A stretch of DNA of 64,000 nt. Origin: Nonlabens arenilitoris. Lineage in GTDB: Bacteria > Bacteroidota > Bacteroidia > Flavobacteriales > Flavobacteriaceae. A model generated the notes under the pieces. That model was not told where the DNA came from and made no database searches. It worked only from the letters and a program-made list of their open reading frames with translations. The stretch is from assembly GCF_002954765.1 (NCBI RefSeq), contig NZ_MTPW01000001.1, positions 682,001 to 746,000 on the forward strand. Direction: 5' to 3'. Below, piece by piece: positions 44,648 through 54,814 of this stretch; the first letter of the stretch is position 1, and each line of letters starts with the position of its first letter. The translations under genes were made by a program, and so were the position numbers.

Positions 44648-45937
44648 ATGGAAAGTGTACAATCTATTAAACAGCGGTTTGAATTAATAGGGAATGATCC
44701 AGGTTTCAATCGAGCTATAGAGAAAGCGATTCAGGTTGCTCCTACAGACATATCTGTATTAGTTACGGGAGAAAGCGGTGTAGGAAAAGAAAGCATACCT
44801 AAAATCATACACGCTCAATCTCACCGTAAACATGGTAAATACATAGCAGTTAACTGTGGTGCTATTCCTGAAGGAACCATAGATTCAGAGCTTTTTGGAC
44901 ATGAGAAAGGCGCTTTTACTGGAGCAACGTCTACTAGATCAGGATACTTTGAAGTAGCTGATGGGGGTACCATATTCCTAGATGAAGTTGGTGAATTACC
45001 ACTACCTACACAAGTACGATTATTACGTGTTCTTGAAAACGGTGAATTTTTAAAGGTAGGATCATCGACTACTCAAAAGACTGATGTCCGTATCGTTGCA
45101 GCGACTAATGTACGCATGACTGATGCTATCGAGAAAGGAAAATTCAGAGAAGATCTTTTTTATAGATTGAGTACTGTTGACATTCACTTACCACCATTAA
45201 GAGAAAGAAAAGGAGATATTCACCTACTCTTCCGCAAGTTTGCATCTGACTTTGCAATGAAATATAAAATGCCAACATTGAGACTAGATGAAGGCGCAAT
45301 TTCCTTATTAGAAAGTTATCGATGGAGTGGTAACATCAGACAACTGCGCAACATTGCTGAACAAATAAGCGTTCTAGAAAAAGAACGTAATATTAACGCG
45401 GCCGTTTTACGCAATTATCTACCCGACGCTGGAAAAAATCTACCTGCAATTATAGGGTCTGATAAGAAAAGTGATAGTGACTTTGCTAATGAGCGTGAGA
45501 TTCTTTACAAAGTACTCTTTGATATGAAGAATGATTTAAACGATCTTAAAAAATTAACTAACGAGTTAATGATTAAAGGTGATATCAACGATGTTCAAGA
45601 AGAAAATAAAAGTCTGATTAAACGTATTTATGGAGATGATGCAAAAGGTGATGATTATGAAGATGTTATCGACCAGGCCTATGAAGTCACCCAAGTTGAA
45701 ACTCCATCATTTGAAGCACAACCACAATCTAATTTTGTAGAACCTGTTGCTCAAAATGACCGCTATGATTTTGCTCAAGAAGTTCAAGAAGAAGAATCTT
45801 TATCATTAATGGATAAAGAAATTGAGCTTATCAAGAAATCTTTAGAACGACATAAAGGTAAACGTAAGGCCGCAGCAGATGACTTAGGAATTTCTGAGCG
45901 TACTCTTTATCGTAAAATCAAGCAATATGATTTATAA
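44648..45937 (+). CDS. Sigma-54-interacting transcriptional regulator (AAA+ and Fis HTH)
   Basis: 429 residues. A central AAA+ domain starts almost at the N-terminus: Walker A GESGVGKE (about 40-47), the sigma-54 loop GAFTGA, Walker B GGTIFLDEVGELP, and the arginine-finger region FREDLFYRLS. An Asp/Glu-rich linker (about 310-375) follows, then a C-terminal Fis-type HTH (RKAAADDLGISERTLYRKIKQ). There is no receiver or sensor domain, so activity is probably set by concentration or partner proteins. It lies between miaB and lptE and overlaps lptE by 11 bases. Confidence 0.94.
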   Translation: MESVQSIKQRFELIGNDPGFNRAIEKAIQVAPTDISVLVTGESGVGKESIPKIIHAQSHRKHGKYIAVNCGAIPEGTIDSELFGHEKGAFTGATSTRSGYFEVADGGTIFLDEVGELPLPTQVRLLRVLENGEFLKVGSSTTQKTDVRIVAATNVRMTDAIEKGKFREDLFYRLSTVDIHLPPLRERKGDIHLLFRKFASDFAMKYKMPTLRLDEGAISLLESYRWSGNIRQLRNIAEQISVLEKERNINAAVLRNYLPDAGKNLPAIIGSDKKSDSDFANEREILYKVLFDMKNDLNDLKKLTNELMIKGDINDVQEENKSLIKRIYGDDAKGDDYEDVIDQAYEVTQVETPSFEAQPQSNFVEPVAQNDRYDFAQEVQEEESLSLMDKEIELIKKSLERHKGKRKAAADDLGISERTLYRKIKQYDL

Positions 45938-46442
45938 AATCCTCAAAACTATAATTGCTTTAAGTCTTTTGCTTAGTATCACATCTTGTGGATTTGGTTA
46001 TAGTTTATCTGGTGTATCTATACCAGATAATATCAAAACATATCAAGTAGATTTTTTTCAAAATCAAGCCGCTTATGTAGAGCCTGGTATTGAGAGAACA
46101 TTTACTTTAGAACTTCAAGATTTAATCTTAAATCAAAGCAGCTTAGATCTAGTCAATAAAAACGGAGACTACATATATCAAGGAGAAATCACAAGGTTTT
46201 ACATCGCACCGATGACAGCCACTGCTAGCAATACAGCATCACAAAACCGTGTTACGATAGAGGTAAACTTAAGATTTACAAATACTAAAGATGATGAGGC
46301 TAGTTTTGAAAAAAGATATAGCTTCTTTTATGACTATCCAGCAACAACCCAATTACAAGGCGCAGCTCTAGACACTGCTCTAGAAGTCATTTTTGATCAA
46401 ATCACTCAAGATATATTTGCAGACACACTTGCCCAATGGTAG
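45927..46442 (+). CDS. lptE: LptE-family LPS-assembly lipoprotein
   Basis: 171 residues with a lipoprotein signal (LLLSITSC, Cys about 21). GFGYSLSGVSIPDNIKTYQVDFFQNQA matches the N-terminus of Bacteroidota LptE. LptE sits inside the LptD barrel and helps insert lipopolysaccharide into the outer leaflet. The start overlaps the regulator gene by 11 bases and its end overlaps the next gene by 7 bases, so the genes are translationally coupled. Confidence 0.85.
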   Translation: MIYKILKTIIALSLLLSITSCGFGYSLSGVSIPDNIKTYQVDFFQNQAAYVEPGIERTFTLELQDLILNQSSLDLVNKNGDYIYQGEITRFYIAPMTATASNTASQNRVTIEVNLRFTNTKDDEASFEKRYSFFYDYPATTQLQGAALDTALEVIFDQITQDIFADTLAQW

Positions 46443-47275
46443 AAAAATACTCACGTATTAATGAACTGCTTAGCGCACCTCATGAAATGATGGTAGATGA
46501 TATGCCTATACTTGAAAACACCATTAAAAAATTCCCTTGGTTTCAAGCAGCACGCAGTGTATACCTTAAAGGTTTACACAATGAAAGTAGTCCATTATAT
46601 AATAAAGAACTACAAATAACAGCCACACACACTGCAGATCGCGGTGTTCTATTTGACTACATTACTTCACCTGTATTTATTCAAAATAGAATCAGCGAGC
46701 AAATTAAAAAACAACAGGACTATTTAATAGAAATATCAGTAGATGCAGAAACTGTTCAAATTAAGGAAGAGGATCTCAATAGTAGTGTTAACTTTAACAA
46801 CACACTCGATACCGATTTATTTGAAAGACCTAGCGCAACAAAAAGCATCGTTGATAAGCCTCTTACATTCAACCAAAATGAGACCTACAGCTTTGCAGAA
46901 TGGTTAAAATTAACCACATTAAAACCTATCGATAGAAATCAACAACAAACTATTGAAAAAAGCGATAGCATTGTTGATCCTATAAACCCAATTGATGATG
47001 AAAGAGCAGAAAAGATGGCTATCATCGATCAGTTTCTTGCAGAAAAACCTAAAATAAAACCTAGAAAGGATAAAGTTTCTAATACAAACATTGCAGATTT
47101 ACAAACGCCGGCAGACCAGTTAATGACTGAAACTCTAGCACAAGTATATCTCGCTCAAAATAACTATCCTAAAGCTATTCAAGCTTATCAAGTATTAGTT
47201 TTGCAGCATCCAGAAAAAAGTGGTTTCTTTGCAGACCGAATTCGTGAAATTAAGAATTTACAAAGCAATATATAA
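46436..47275 (+). CDS. Conserved hypothetical protein with C-terminal TPR
   Basis: 279 residues, no signal peptide. The N-terminal part (INELLSAPHEMMVDDMPILENTIKKFPWFQAARSVYLKGL) is a pattern I recognise from uncharacterised flavobacterial proteins in this gene order. The middle is disordered and acidic. The last ~55 residues form one TPR-like pair (ETLAQVYLAQNNYPKAIQAYQVLVLQHPEKSGFFADRI). It sits between lptE and secG with one or no bases between stops and starts. A scaffolding role in envelope biogenesis is a guess. Confidence 0.75.
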   Translation: MVEKYSRINELLSAPHEMMVDDMPILENTIKKFPWFQAARSVYLKGLHNESSPLYNKELQITATHTADRGVLFDYITSPVFIQNRISEQIKKQQDYLIEISVDAETVQIKEEDLNSSVNFNNTLDTDLFERPSATKSIVDKPLTFNQNETYSFAEWLKLTTLKPIDRNQQQTIEKSDSIVDPINPIDDERAEKMAIIDQFLAEKPKIKPRKDKVSNTNIADLQTPADQLMTETLAQVYLAQNNYPKAIQAYQVLVLQHPEKSGFFADRIREIKNLQSNI

Positions 47276-47626
47276 ATGAGCACATTATTTTATCTTTTCT
47301 TAGGATTAATCGTTGTTGTAGCCTTTTTACTCATAGTAGTAATTATGGTTCAAAATCCTAAAGGTGGCGGACTTTCATCAAGTTTTGGTGGTGGTGGCAC
47401 TCAACAATTAGGTGGTGTTAAAAAAACTGGAGACTTTTTAGATAAAAGTACTTGGGTTCTTTCAACATTACTATTAGTATTAATCCTAGCTGCAAGTTCT
47501 GTATTAATCACAGAAAAAACATCTGCAAATAGAGATATCATAGATACTAATAATGTTGAAACTCCTGCAGCTGCTCCAGTTCCTACAACTACTGACGATA
47601 CGGCAACTCCGCTAGATGGAGAATAG
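47276..47626 (+). CDS. secG: Preprotein translocase subunit SecG
   Basis: 116 residues. Two TM helices (about 3-25 and 58-78) flank the conserved SecG loop (QNPKGGGLSSSFGGGGTQQLGG, about 33-54), followed by an Ala/Thr/Pro-rich acidic tail. SecG assists the SecYEG channel. It is last in the miaB cluster and starts directly after the stop of the TPR gene. Confidence 0.95.
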   Translation: MSTLFYLFLGLIVVVAFLLIVVIMVQNPKGGGLSSSFGGGGTQQLGGVKKTGDFLDKSTWVLSTLLLVLILAASSVLITEKTSANRDIIDTNNVETPAAAPVPTTTDDTATPLDGE

Positions 47627-47651
47627 TCATAACGACATTTCAATACTGACA

Positions 47652-47687
47652 AAATATCCAGCCATTACGGTTGGATATTTTTTTTTA
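47652..47687 (+). terminator. Terminator after secG
   Basis: Stem AAATATCCAGCC/GGTTGGATATTT with one G-T pair (about 47652-47663 and 47669-47680), followed by a long T run. Confidence 0.8.
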
Positions 47688-47767
47688 TGATGTTTTGTCA
47701 TGCTATTTTAAATGGCATACTTATGGAAGATTGCACATCAAAATAAATCAATTAAAATTCTAATATA

Positions 47768-48043
47768 ATGGCATTAAAAATTCAACCTTTATCAGACAGA
47801 GTGCTCATCGAGCCTATGGCAGCTGAACAAAAAACAGCATCTGGTCTTTACATTCCTGATACTGCAAAAGAAAAACCTCAACAGGGAAAAGTTGTAGCGG
47901 TAGGAAAAGGAAAAAAGGATTATGACATGACTGTTAAAGTAGGAGACACTGTTCTTTACGGAAAGTATAGTGGTACAGAGCTTAAACTAGATGGCGCTGA
48001 GTATTTGATGATGCGAGAAGATGATATTCTAGCTATCGTTTAA
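47768..48043 (+). CDS. groES: Co-chaperonin GroES
   Basis: 91 residues, normal GroES length. [31 protein letters not shown] contains the mobile loop (about 17-32) that binds GroEL, and [32 protein letters not shown] is the conserved second half. It caps the GroEL ring during protein folding. groEL follows after 113 bases, a longer gap than usual, which holds a perfect copy of the dispersed palindrome. Confidence 0.97.
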   Translation: MALKIQPLSDRVLIEPMAAEQKTASGLYIPDTAKEKPQQGKVVAVGKGKKDYDMTVKVGDTVLYGKYSGTELKLDGAEYLMMREDDILAIV

Positions 48044-48054
48044 TTTATGAAATA

Positions 48055-48070
48055 CGCTTTCGCGAAAGCG
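48055..48070. repeat. Dispersed palindrome copy between groES and groEL
   Basis: Perfect CGCTTTCGCGAAAGCG, 11 bases after the groES stop. As RNA it would form a short GC-capped hairpin inside the bicistronic message. Confidence 0.95.
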
Positions 48071-48135
48071 TGATTCACAACTCATTACATTTTTCAAATT
48101 AGAATACTAATTAAAAAATTAAAGTGCTCTTATAG

Positions 48136-49794
<1,659 letters not shown>

Positions 49795-49816
49795 TTATCA
49801 CTTTATAATTTATTTG

Positions 49817-49847
49817 AAAAGCCAGCTTATAAGAGCTGGCTTTTTTT
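49817..49847 (+). terminator. Terminator after groEL
   Basis: Stem AAAAGCCAGCT/AGCTGGCTTTT (49817-49827 and 49834-49844) with a six-base loop and T run. Confidence 0.92.
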
Positions 49848-50054
49848 GTTTTTATATTTTAACGATAAAAACGTGTTAATTTTCCTTAAAATTAAACTTT
49901 ACATATGTTAACTTGATTTAGCTGTAAATCAATTAATTAAATAGACAACTGCAAATTATTATTAACAAATGTTTATTACTTAATATGGAAATGTTACAAA
50001 AACCTTAAATAAATGTTATAAGTTTATTGCTTAATCAAATCAAATTAATCAAGT

Positions 50055-53000
50055 ATGAAACTATTTCTACACAAAATGCTATTAGGTATATTCCTACTAG
50101 CGGCGCAGTTAACTTTTGCGCAAAGCAATCAGATTTCTGGTACGGTATCAGACGAATCTGGAGAACCTTTATTAGGTGTGAGTGTTCTAATTAAGGGATC
50201 AACAACAGGAACACAAACAGATATAAATGGAAAGTACAGTCTAGTAGCATCATCAGGAAATGTCATCGTATTTTCTTATTTAGGTTTGAAAGATCAAGAA
50301 GTCACCGTTGCTGAAGAAACAACTATTAACGTAACACTGGTGGAAGATGCTGAATCACTAGGACAAGTTGTAATTGTAGCACAAGGTGTAAAGGCTAAAC
50401 CTAGATCTTTAACTTATTCAGTTCAAACGGTTACTTCAGACGAGTTAGATAGATCAAAGGAAACTAATGTGGTCAATGCTTTAAGTGCAAAAGCTGCAGG
50501 TGTTCAAGTAACTGCCTCTTCTGGATCGGTAGGAGCTTCTGCAAATATTCGAATTAGAGGAAACTCATCAATACTAGGAAACAATGGCCCTTTATTTATT
50601 GTGGATGGTGTACCTATTGATAATTCTTCAACCAGTGAAGATCCATCAGATCCAGGAAATTCTCCATTAAGCGGTACTGATTTCTCTAATCGCGCAGTAG
50701 ATTTAAACTCTGCAGATATTGAAACCGTTACTGTTTTAAAAGGTTTATCTGCTCAAGCACTTTACGGGATTCGTGCTGCAAACGGTGTGATATTAATTAC
50801 TACGAAAAAAGGAAGGTCTGGAAAAACGAAAGTATCCATAACTTCTAACACATCATTCTCACAATATAATAAGGTTCCAACTTTACAACGTAAATACTCC
50901 CAAGGTGGTGTTGTAGGTGGCGTTCTTACTTATAGAGGTCCTGAAACATTTGAAGGTGATTCTTGGGGACCAGCAATTTCAACTCTTGAATTTGATGGCG
51001 CAACTGACTATCCATTTGATAGTAATGGTCGACTTGTACCTGTTGGAACAGGTAATGGTCAAGCAGCAAATGCGTATGACCATTATGACTTTTTCAAAAC
51101 TGGAGTATTACAAGAAAACAATTTTTCAGTTAGTGGAGGATCTGAAAAAGTACAATTCAGAGGAAACATAGGTAGATTAACGCAAACAGGTATATCACCT
51201 AATGAGGAATTTGATCGTAACACTTTTAGAGCAGACATAAATGCTCAATTAGATGATAAGTTTGACTTAGAACTTTCAGGACAATATTCAGAATCTGGTG
51301 GTAATAGAGTACAAAGAGGTTCAAACATTTCAGGAATTATGCTTGGACTTATAAGAAGCACACCAACTTTTGATAATGGTAATGGATTAACTGGTCAAGA
51401 TGCGGCAGATAATCAATCATCTTATTTTTATGATATCGCAGGTCAAGAATTACCTGGTCAACGTAGCTATCGAGATGGAATTTACAATAATCCATATTTT
51501 ACAGTAGCTCAAAATAAAAACCTAGATGATGTAAGTAGATTTATAGGAAAGATGGCTCTATCATATAAAATTAACGATGAAAATACTTTAAAAGGATCGT
51601 TATCTGTAGATAAGTACACTGATGTACGTAAGTCAGGTTTTAATTTAATTGATGCTTCATTTGGAGAAGGACGTGTTTTAAATGATAACATCTCTAACCA
51701 AGATCTTAACTGGAATTTAATTTTAACGGGATCTAAACAAATAAGTGAAGATCTAGGAGTATCTTATCTAGCTGGTTATGATGGTTACAGAACAAGATTC
51801 TCTAGAAGAAGTGTAATAGGAGATGGATTAACAATACCAAGCTTCTTTGATATTAGCAATGCAGGTTCTATTAATGCTTTTGAATCAGGTGAATATGGTA
51901 AAACGTTAATTGGTGCTTTTGTTCAAGGTACTTTTAACTATAAAGATTTAATATATGTAACGCCAACATTCCGTAATGACTGGTCCTCAACATTACCTGT
52001 AGATAATAATTCCTTTCAATCTTACTCTTTAGGAACAAGCTTTGTTTTCACCGAGTTAATGGACAATGAAGAATCATTTCTTGATTACGGTAAATTTAGA
52101 ATGTCATATGGTAGTGTAGGTAGTGATGCTCCATTATTTGCTACCGGAACTGTTTTTGGCGGAAGCTTTATAGGAGGTGATGGATTTATTCAAGGAACTC
52201 AATTCCCTGCCTATGATACCGTTTCTTATGAGCGCTCAGTTGTAGCTGGAAATCCAAATTTAAAGCCAGAGAGTCTCACAGAATTTGAAACTGGTATCGA
52301 ATTAAAAATGCTAGATAATAGATTAAGAGTAGATCTAGCGTACTACAGTAAAACTTCTAAGGATGTAATCATTCCTGTAAGTGTGTCGTCGGGATCTGGA
52401 TTTACAAGTAAATTTGAAAACATTGCAGAAATATCAAATAAAGGTGTAGAGGTTGTATTATCCGGAACACCTATAAGAACTGAGGATTTCAAATGGAATG
52501 TAGACGTAAATTGGACAACATATGAAAATATGGTCGAAGAACTTGCTCCAGGTGTAGAAGAAATTACACTAGCTGGTTTTTCTAGTACAAGATCAACTGC
52601 TGTAGCCGGTCAACCTTATGGCGCAATTTATGGAAGTCGTTTTCAAAGAGATGAAAACGGAGACTTTTTAATAGATGCAGATGGATACCCTTTAGCAGAA
52701 GCTACTGATGGTGTAGTTGGTGATCCTACTCCAGACTGGCAAGCAGGTATAAGTAATACATTTACTTATAAAGATCTTTCTCTTTCTTTTCTTATCGATA
52801 TCAGAAAAGGTGGTGATGTATGGTGTGGAACATGTGGGATAATTGACTATTTTGGTACTTCAGATCGTACACTAGCTAGAGAAGACAGTAGAGTTTTTCA
52901 AGGAACTGTAGCTGCTACAGGGCAACCTAATACCCAATCCGTAGCATTATATGACACTACAATATCTGAAAATAATAACTTCTGGAGAAGATATGGTTTT

Positions 53001-53273
53001 GGTGGTTTATCAGAAAGTAATATCTACGATGGATCTTGGGTTAGACTTAGAGAAGTAACCTTAAGTTACTCACTTCCATCTAGCTTGTTAAGCAAAACCT
53101 TTATTGACAACGCTTCTATTTCAGTATATGGTAGGAACTTATGGTTAAGTACGGATTATCCAGGTGTTGATCCAGAAACAAATTTAGCCGGAGACAGTAA
53201 TGGTATTGGTCTAGATTACTTCAACCAACCTAACACAAAAAGTTATGGTGTTAACTTACGACTTAACTTCTAA
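50055..53273 (+). CDS. SusC/RagA-family TonB-linked outer-membrane transporter
   Basis: 1072 residues. The signal peptide ends TFAQ (about 22). A carboxypeptidase-regulatory-like domain follows (about 27-100; ISGTVSDESGEPLLGVSVLIKGS), then the TonB plug (about 115-235; VQVTASSGSVGASANIRIRGNSS, PLFIVDGVPI) and a 22-strand barrel ending GVNLRLNF. It imports bound oligomers with energy from TonB. The partner SusD-like gene follows 11 bases later. No glycoside hydrolase or peptidase regulator is next to it, so the substrate cannot be assigned. The 260-base upstream region after the groEL terminator shows no clear operator. Confidence 0.96.
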   Translation: MKLFLHKMLLGIFLLAAQLTFAQSNQISGTVSDESGEPLLGVSVLIKGSTTGTQTDINGKYSLVASSGNVIVFSYLGLKDQEVTVAEETTINVTLVEDAESLGQVVIVAQGVKAKPRSLTYSVQTVTSDELDRSKETNVVNALSAKAAGVQVTASSGSVGASANIRIRGNSSILGNNGPLFIVDGVPIDNSSTSEDPSDPGNSPLSGTDFSNRAVDLNSADIETVTVLKGLSAQALYGIRAANGVILITTKKGRSGKTKVSITSNTSFSQYNKVPTLQRKYSQGGVVGGVLTYRGPETFEGDSWGPAISTLEFDGATDYPFDSNGRLVPVGTGNGQAANAYDHYDFFKTGVLQENNFSVSGGSEKVQFRGNIGRLTQTGISPNEEFDRNTFRADINAQLDDKFDLELSGQYSESGGNRVQRGSNISGIMLGLIRSTPTFDNGNGLTGQDAADNQSSYFYDIAGQELPGQRSYRDGIYNNPYFTVAQNKNLDDVSRFIGKMALSYKINDENTLKGSLSVDKYTDVRKSGFNLIDASFGEGRVLNDNISNQDLNWNLILTGSKQISEDLGVSYLAGYDGYRTRFSRRSVIGDGLTIPSFFDISNAGSINAFESGEYGKTLIGAFVQGTFNYKDLIYVTPTFRNDWSSTLPVDNNSFQSYSLGTSFVFTELMDNEESFLDYGKFRMSYGSVGSDAPLFATGTVFGGSFIGGDGFIQGTQFPAYDTVSYERSVVAGNPNLKPESLTEFETGIELKMLDNRLRVDLAYYSKTSKDVIIPVSVSSGSGFTSKFENIAEISNKGVEVVLSGTPIRTEDFKWNVDVNWTTYENMVEELAPGVEEITLAGFSSTRSTAVAGQPYGAIYGSRFQRDENGDFLIDADGYPLAEATDGVVGDPTPDWQAGISNTFTYKDLSLSFLIDIRKGGDVWCGTCGIIDYFGTSDRTLAREDSRVFQGTVAATGQPNTQSVALYDTTISENNNFWRRYGFGGLSESNIYDGSWVRLREVTLSYSLPSSLLSKTFIDNASISVYGRNLWLSTDYPGVDPETNLAGDSNGIGLDYFNQPNTKSYGVNLRLNF

Positions 53274-53284
53274 AAAGCAACATT

Positions 53285-54640
53285 ATGAAAAAACTAAATA
53301 TATTAATAGGGTTATTATTCTTATCTACAGTATCATGCACTATTACAGACGACAATATAGACCCTAACAATCCTAACGAGACACAAGTCAATGCAGGAGC
53401 AATTTATCCTGGGATGATAGCTCAATCTCACAAGAATCTTGTAGCTATTAATGCAAGAGTAGCTGGCATAGTAGTTCAACATTATGAAGGGTTAGATGCT
53501 CAACAAATAGCCTACGGTCAATATAACATTACAGAAAGCGATACCGATGATTATTGGGATGGTGGTCTTTATGGTGGTGGTGCTATGTCTGACTGTTTTG
53601 TAATCATGAATAATAATGATGGTGATGTATCTGCATTAGCAAAATTATACATGGCAGCAAATTTAGGAATGGCTACATCTATGTGGGGTGACGTACCGTA
53701 TAGTGATGCTTTCACTGGTGATCAAGGTAACTTCACACCTACCTATGATGTTCAAGAAAACATATATACTACTATACAAACATTATTAACAGAATCTATT
53801 AATGATGGTGTAAGTGCTGGAGTAGGTGAATTTTACGGTGCCGGATCTTCAAATACTGACTGGGAAAAAACAGCACACGCGCTTAAGGCCAGATACTTTT
53901 TACACTTAACTAAAAAACAAGGTAATACAGCTGCAGCAAGCGCTCTGGCTGAAGTTCAACTTGCATTAACTGATAATAGCGAAGCTCCTGTTTTTACTTT
54001 TACAAATCCAGTTCAAAACTCAAATCCATTATATGCATTTGAGAGCCAACGTCCAGCAACGCTAGGCATAGGAAGTACACTAACAACAATGATGACAGGT
54101 GATCCTAGACTTCCATTTTACACAACTAATGGAACTGACTTTGCAGACGCTACTGGATTATTTTGGGGACAACCAGATAGCCCTACTCCATTAATATCTT
54201 ACTGGGAAGTAAAGTTTATTGAAGCAGAAGCTATAATAAAAACAGGTGGTTCTGACGCTGATGCATTAGCCGCTCTTCAAGATGCAGTAGAAGCTAATAT
54301 GTTATTTGTAGGTGTTTCTCAGGCAGACTCTGATGCATATACTTCATCAATTGCACTTTCAGGAACTACTGATGATAAAATCGAGACTATAATTAATGAA
54401 AAATACAAGTCAATGTATGGAAATTCTTCAACTGAAGCATGGAACGATTATAGAAGAACTGGTTTCCCAACATTAGTTGCAAGTCCAGATGCCGTTGCGA
54501 GTGTTAATCCTAGTTTAGTAGTTCCTCGTAGATTTTTATATCCAATATCTGAAAGACAGACCAATCGTGAAAATTATGAAGCAGCAATCAGCGCACAAGG
54601 CGGTCATCTATTAGATAACGACATATGGGTTTACGAGTAA
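53285..54640 (+). CDS. SusD/RagB-family nutrient-binding lipoprotein
   Basis: 451 residues with a lipoprotein signal (STVSC, Cys about 18). DDNIDPNNPNETQVNAGAIYPGM and a C-terminal IINEKYKSMYGNSSTEAWNDYRRTGFPTL match the shorter SusD/RagB-like class (SusD-like_2), which often pairs with SusC proteins for peptides or glycans. It forms the lid of the SusC transporter on the cell surface. Confidence 0.93.
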   Translation: MKKLNILIGLLFLSTVSCTITDDNIDPNNPNETQVNAGAIYPGMIAQSHKNLVAINARVAGIVVQHYEGLDAQQIAYGQYNITESDTDDYWDGGLYGGGAMSDCFVIMNNNDGDVSALAKLYMAANLGMATSMWGDVPYSDAFTGDQGNFTPTYDVQENIYTTIQTLLTESINDGVSAGVGEFYGAGSSNTDWEKTAHALKARYFLHLTKKQGNTAAASALAEVQLALTDNSEAPVFTFTNPVQNSNPLYAFESQRPATLGIGSTLTTMMTGDPRLPFYTTNGTDFADATGLFWGQPDSPTPLISYWEVKFIEAEAIIKTGGSDADALAALQDAVEANMLFVGVSQADSDAYTSSIALSGTTDDKIETIINEKYKSMYGNSSTEAWNDYRRTGFPTLVASPDAVASVNPSLVVPRRFLYPISERQTNRENYEAAISAQGGHLLDNDIWVYE

Positions 54641-54691
54641 AATAATTAGCCAATTTAGAACTATATATTTTAAAAGTTTTAAATAATTCAG

Positions 54692-54726
54692 AACTCAGTT
54701 ATCTCTTTGGATAACTGAGTTTTTTT
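54692..54726 (+). terminator. Terminator after the SusCD pair
   Basis: Twelve-base-pair stem AACTCAGTTATC/GATAACTGAGTT (54692-54703 and 54710-54721), six-base loop, T run. Confidence 0.92.
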
Positions 54727-54814
54727 ATGACATATCAAATTGTAGTGTTAACGCTACATTAAGATTTTATTATACCAATAGACAATATCTTGTAACCACC
54801 AAAAATCTATAATA

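Noticed and set aside
49848..50054. Riboswitch or operator upstream of the SusC gene
   Set aside because: The stretch is AT-rich with short direct repeats, but no conserved stem or known aptamer pattern could be recognised.
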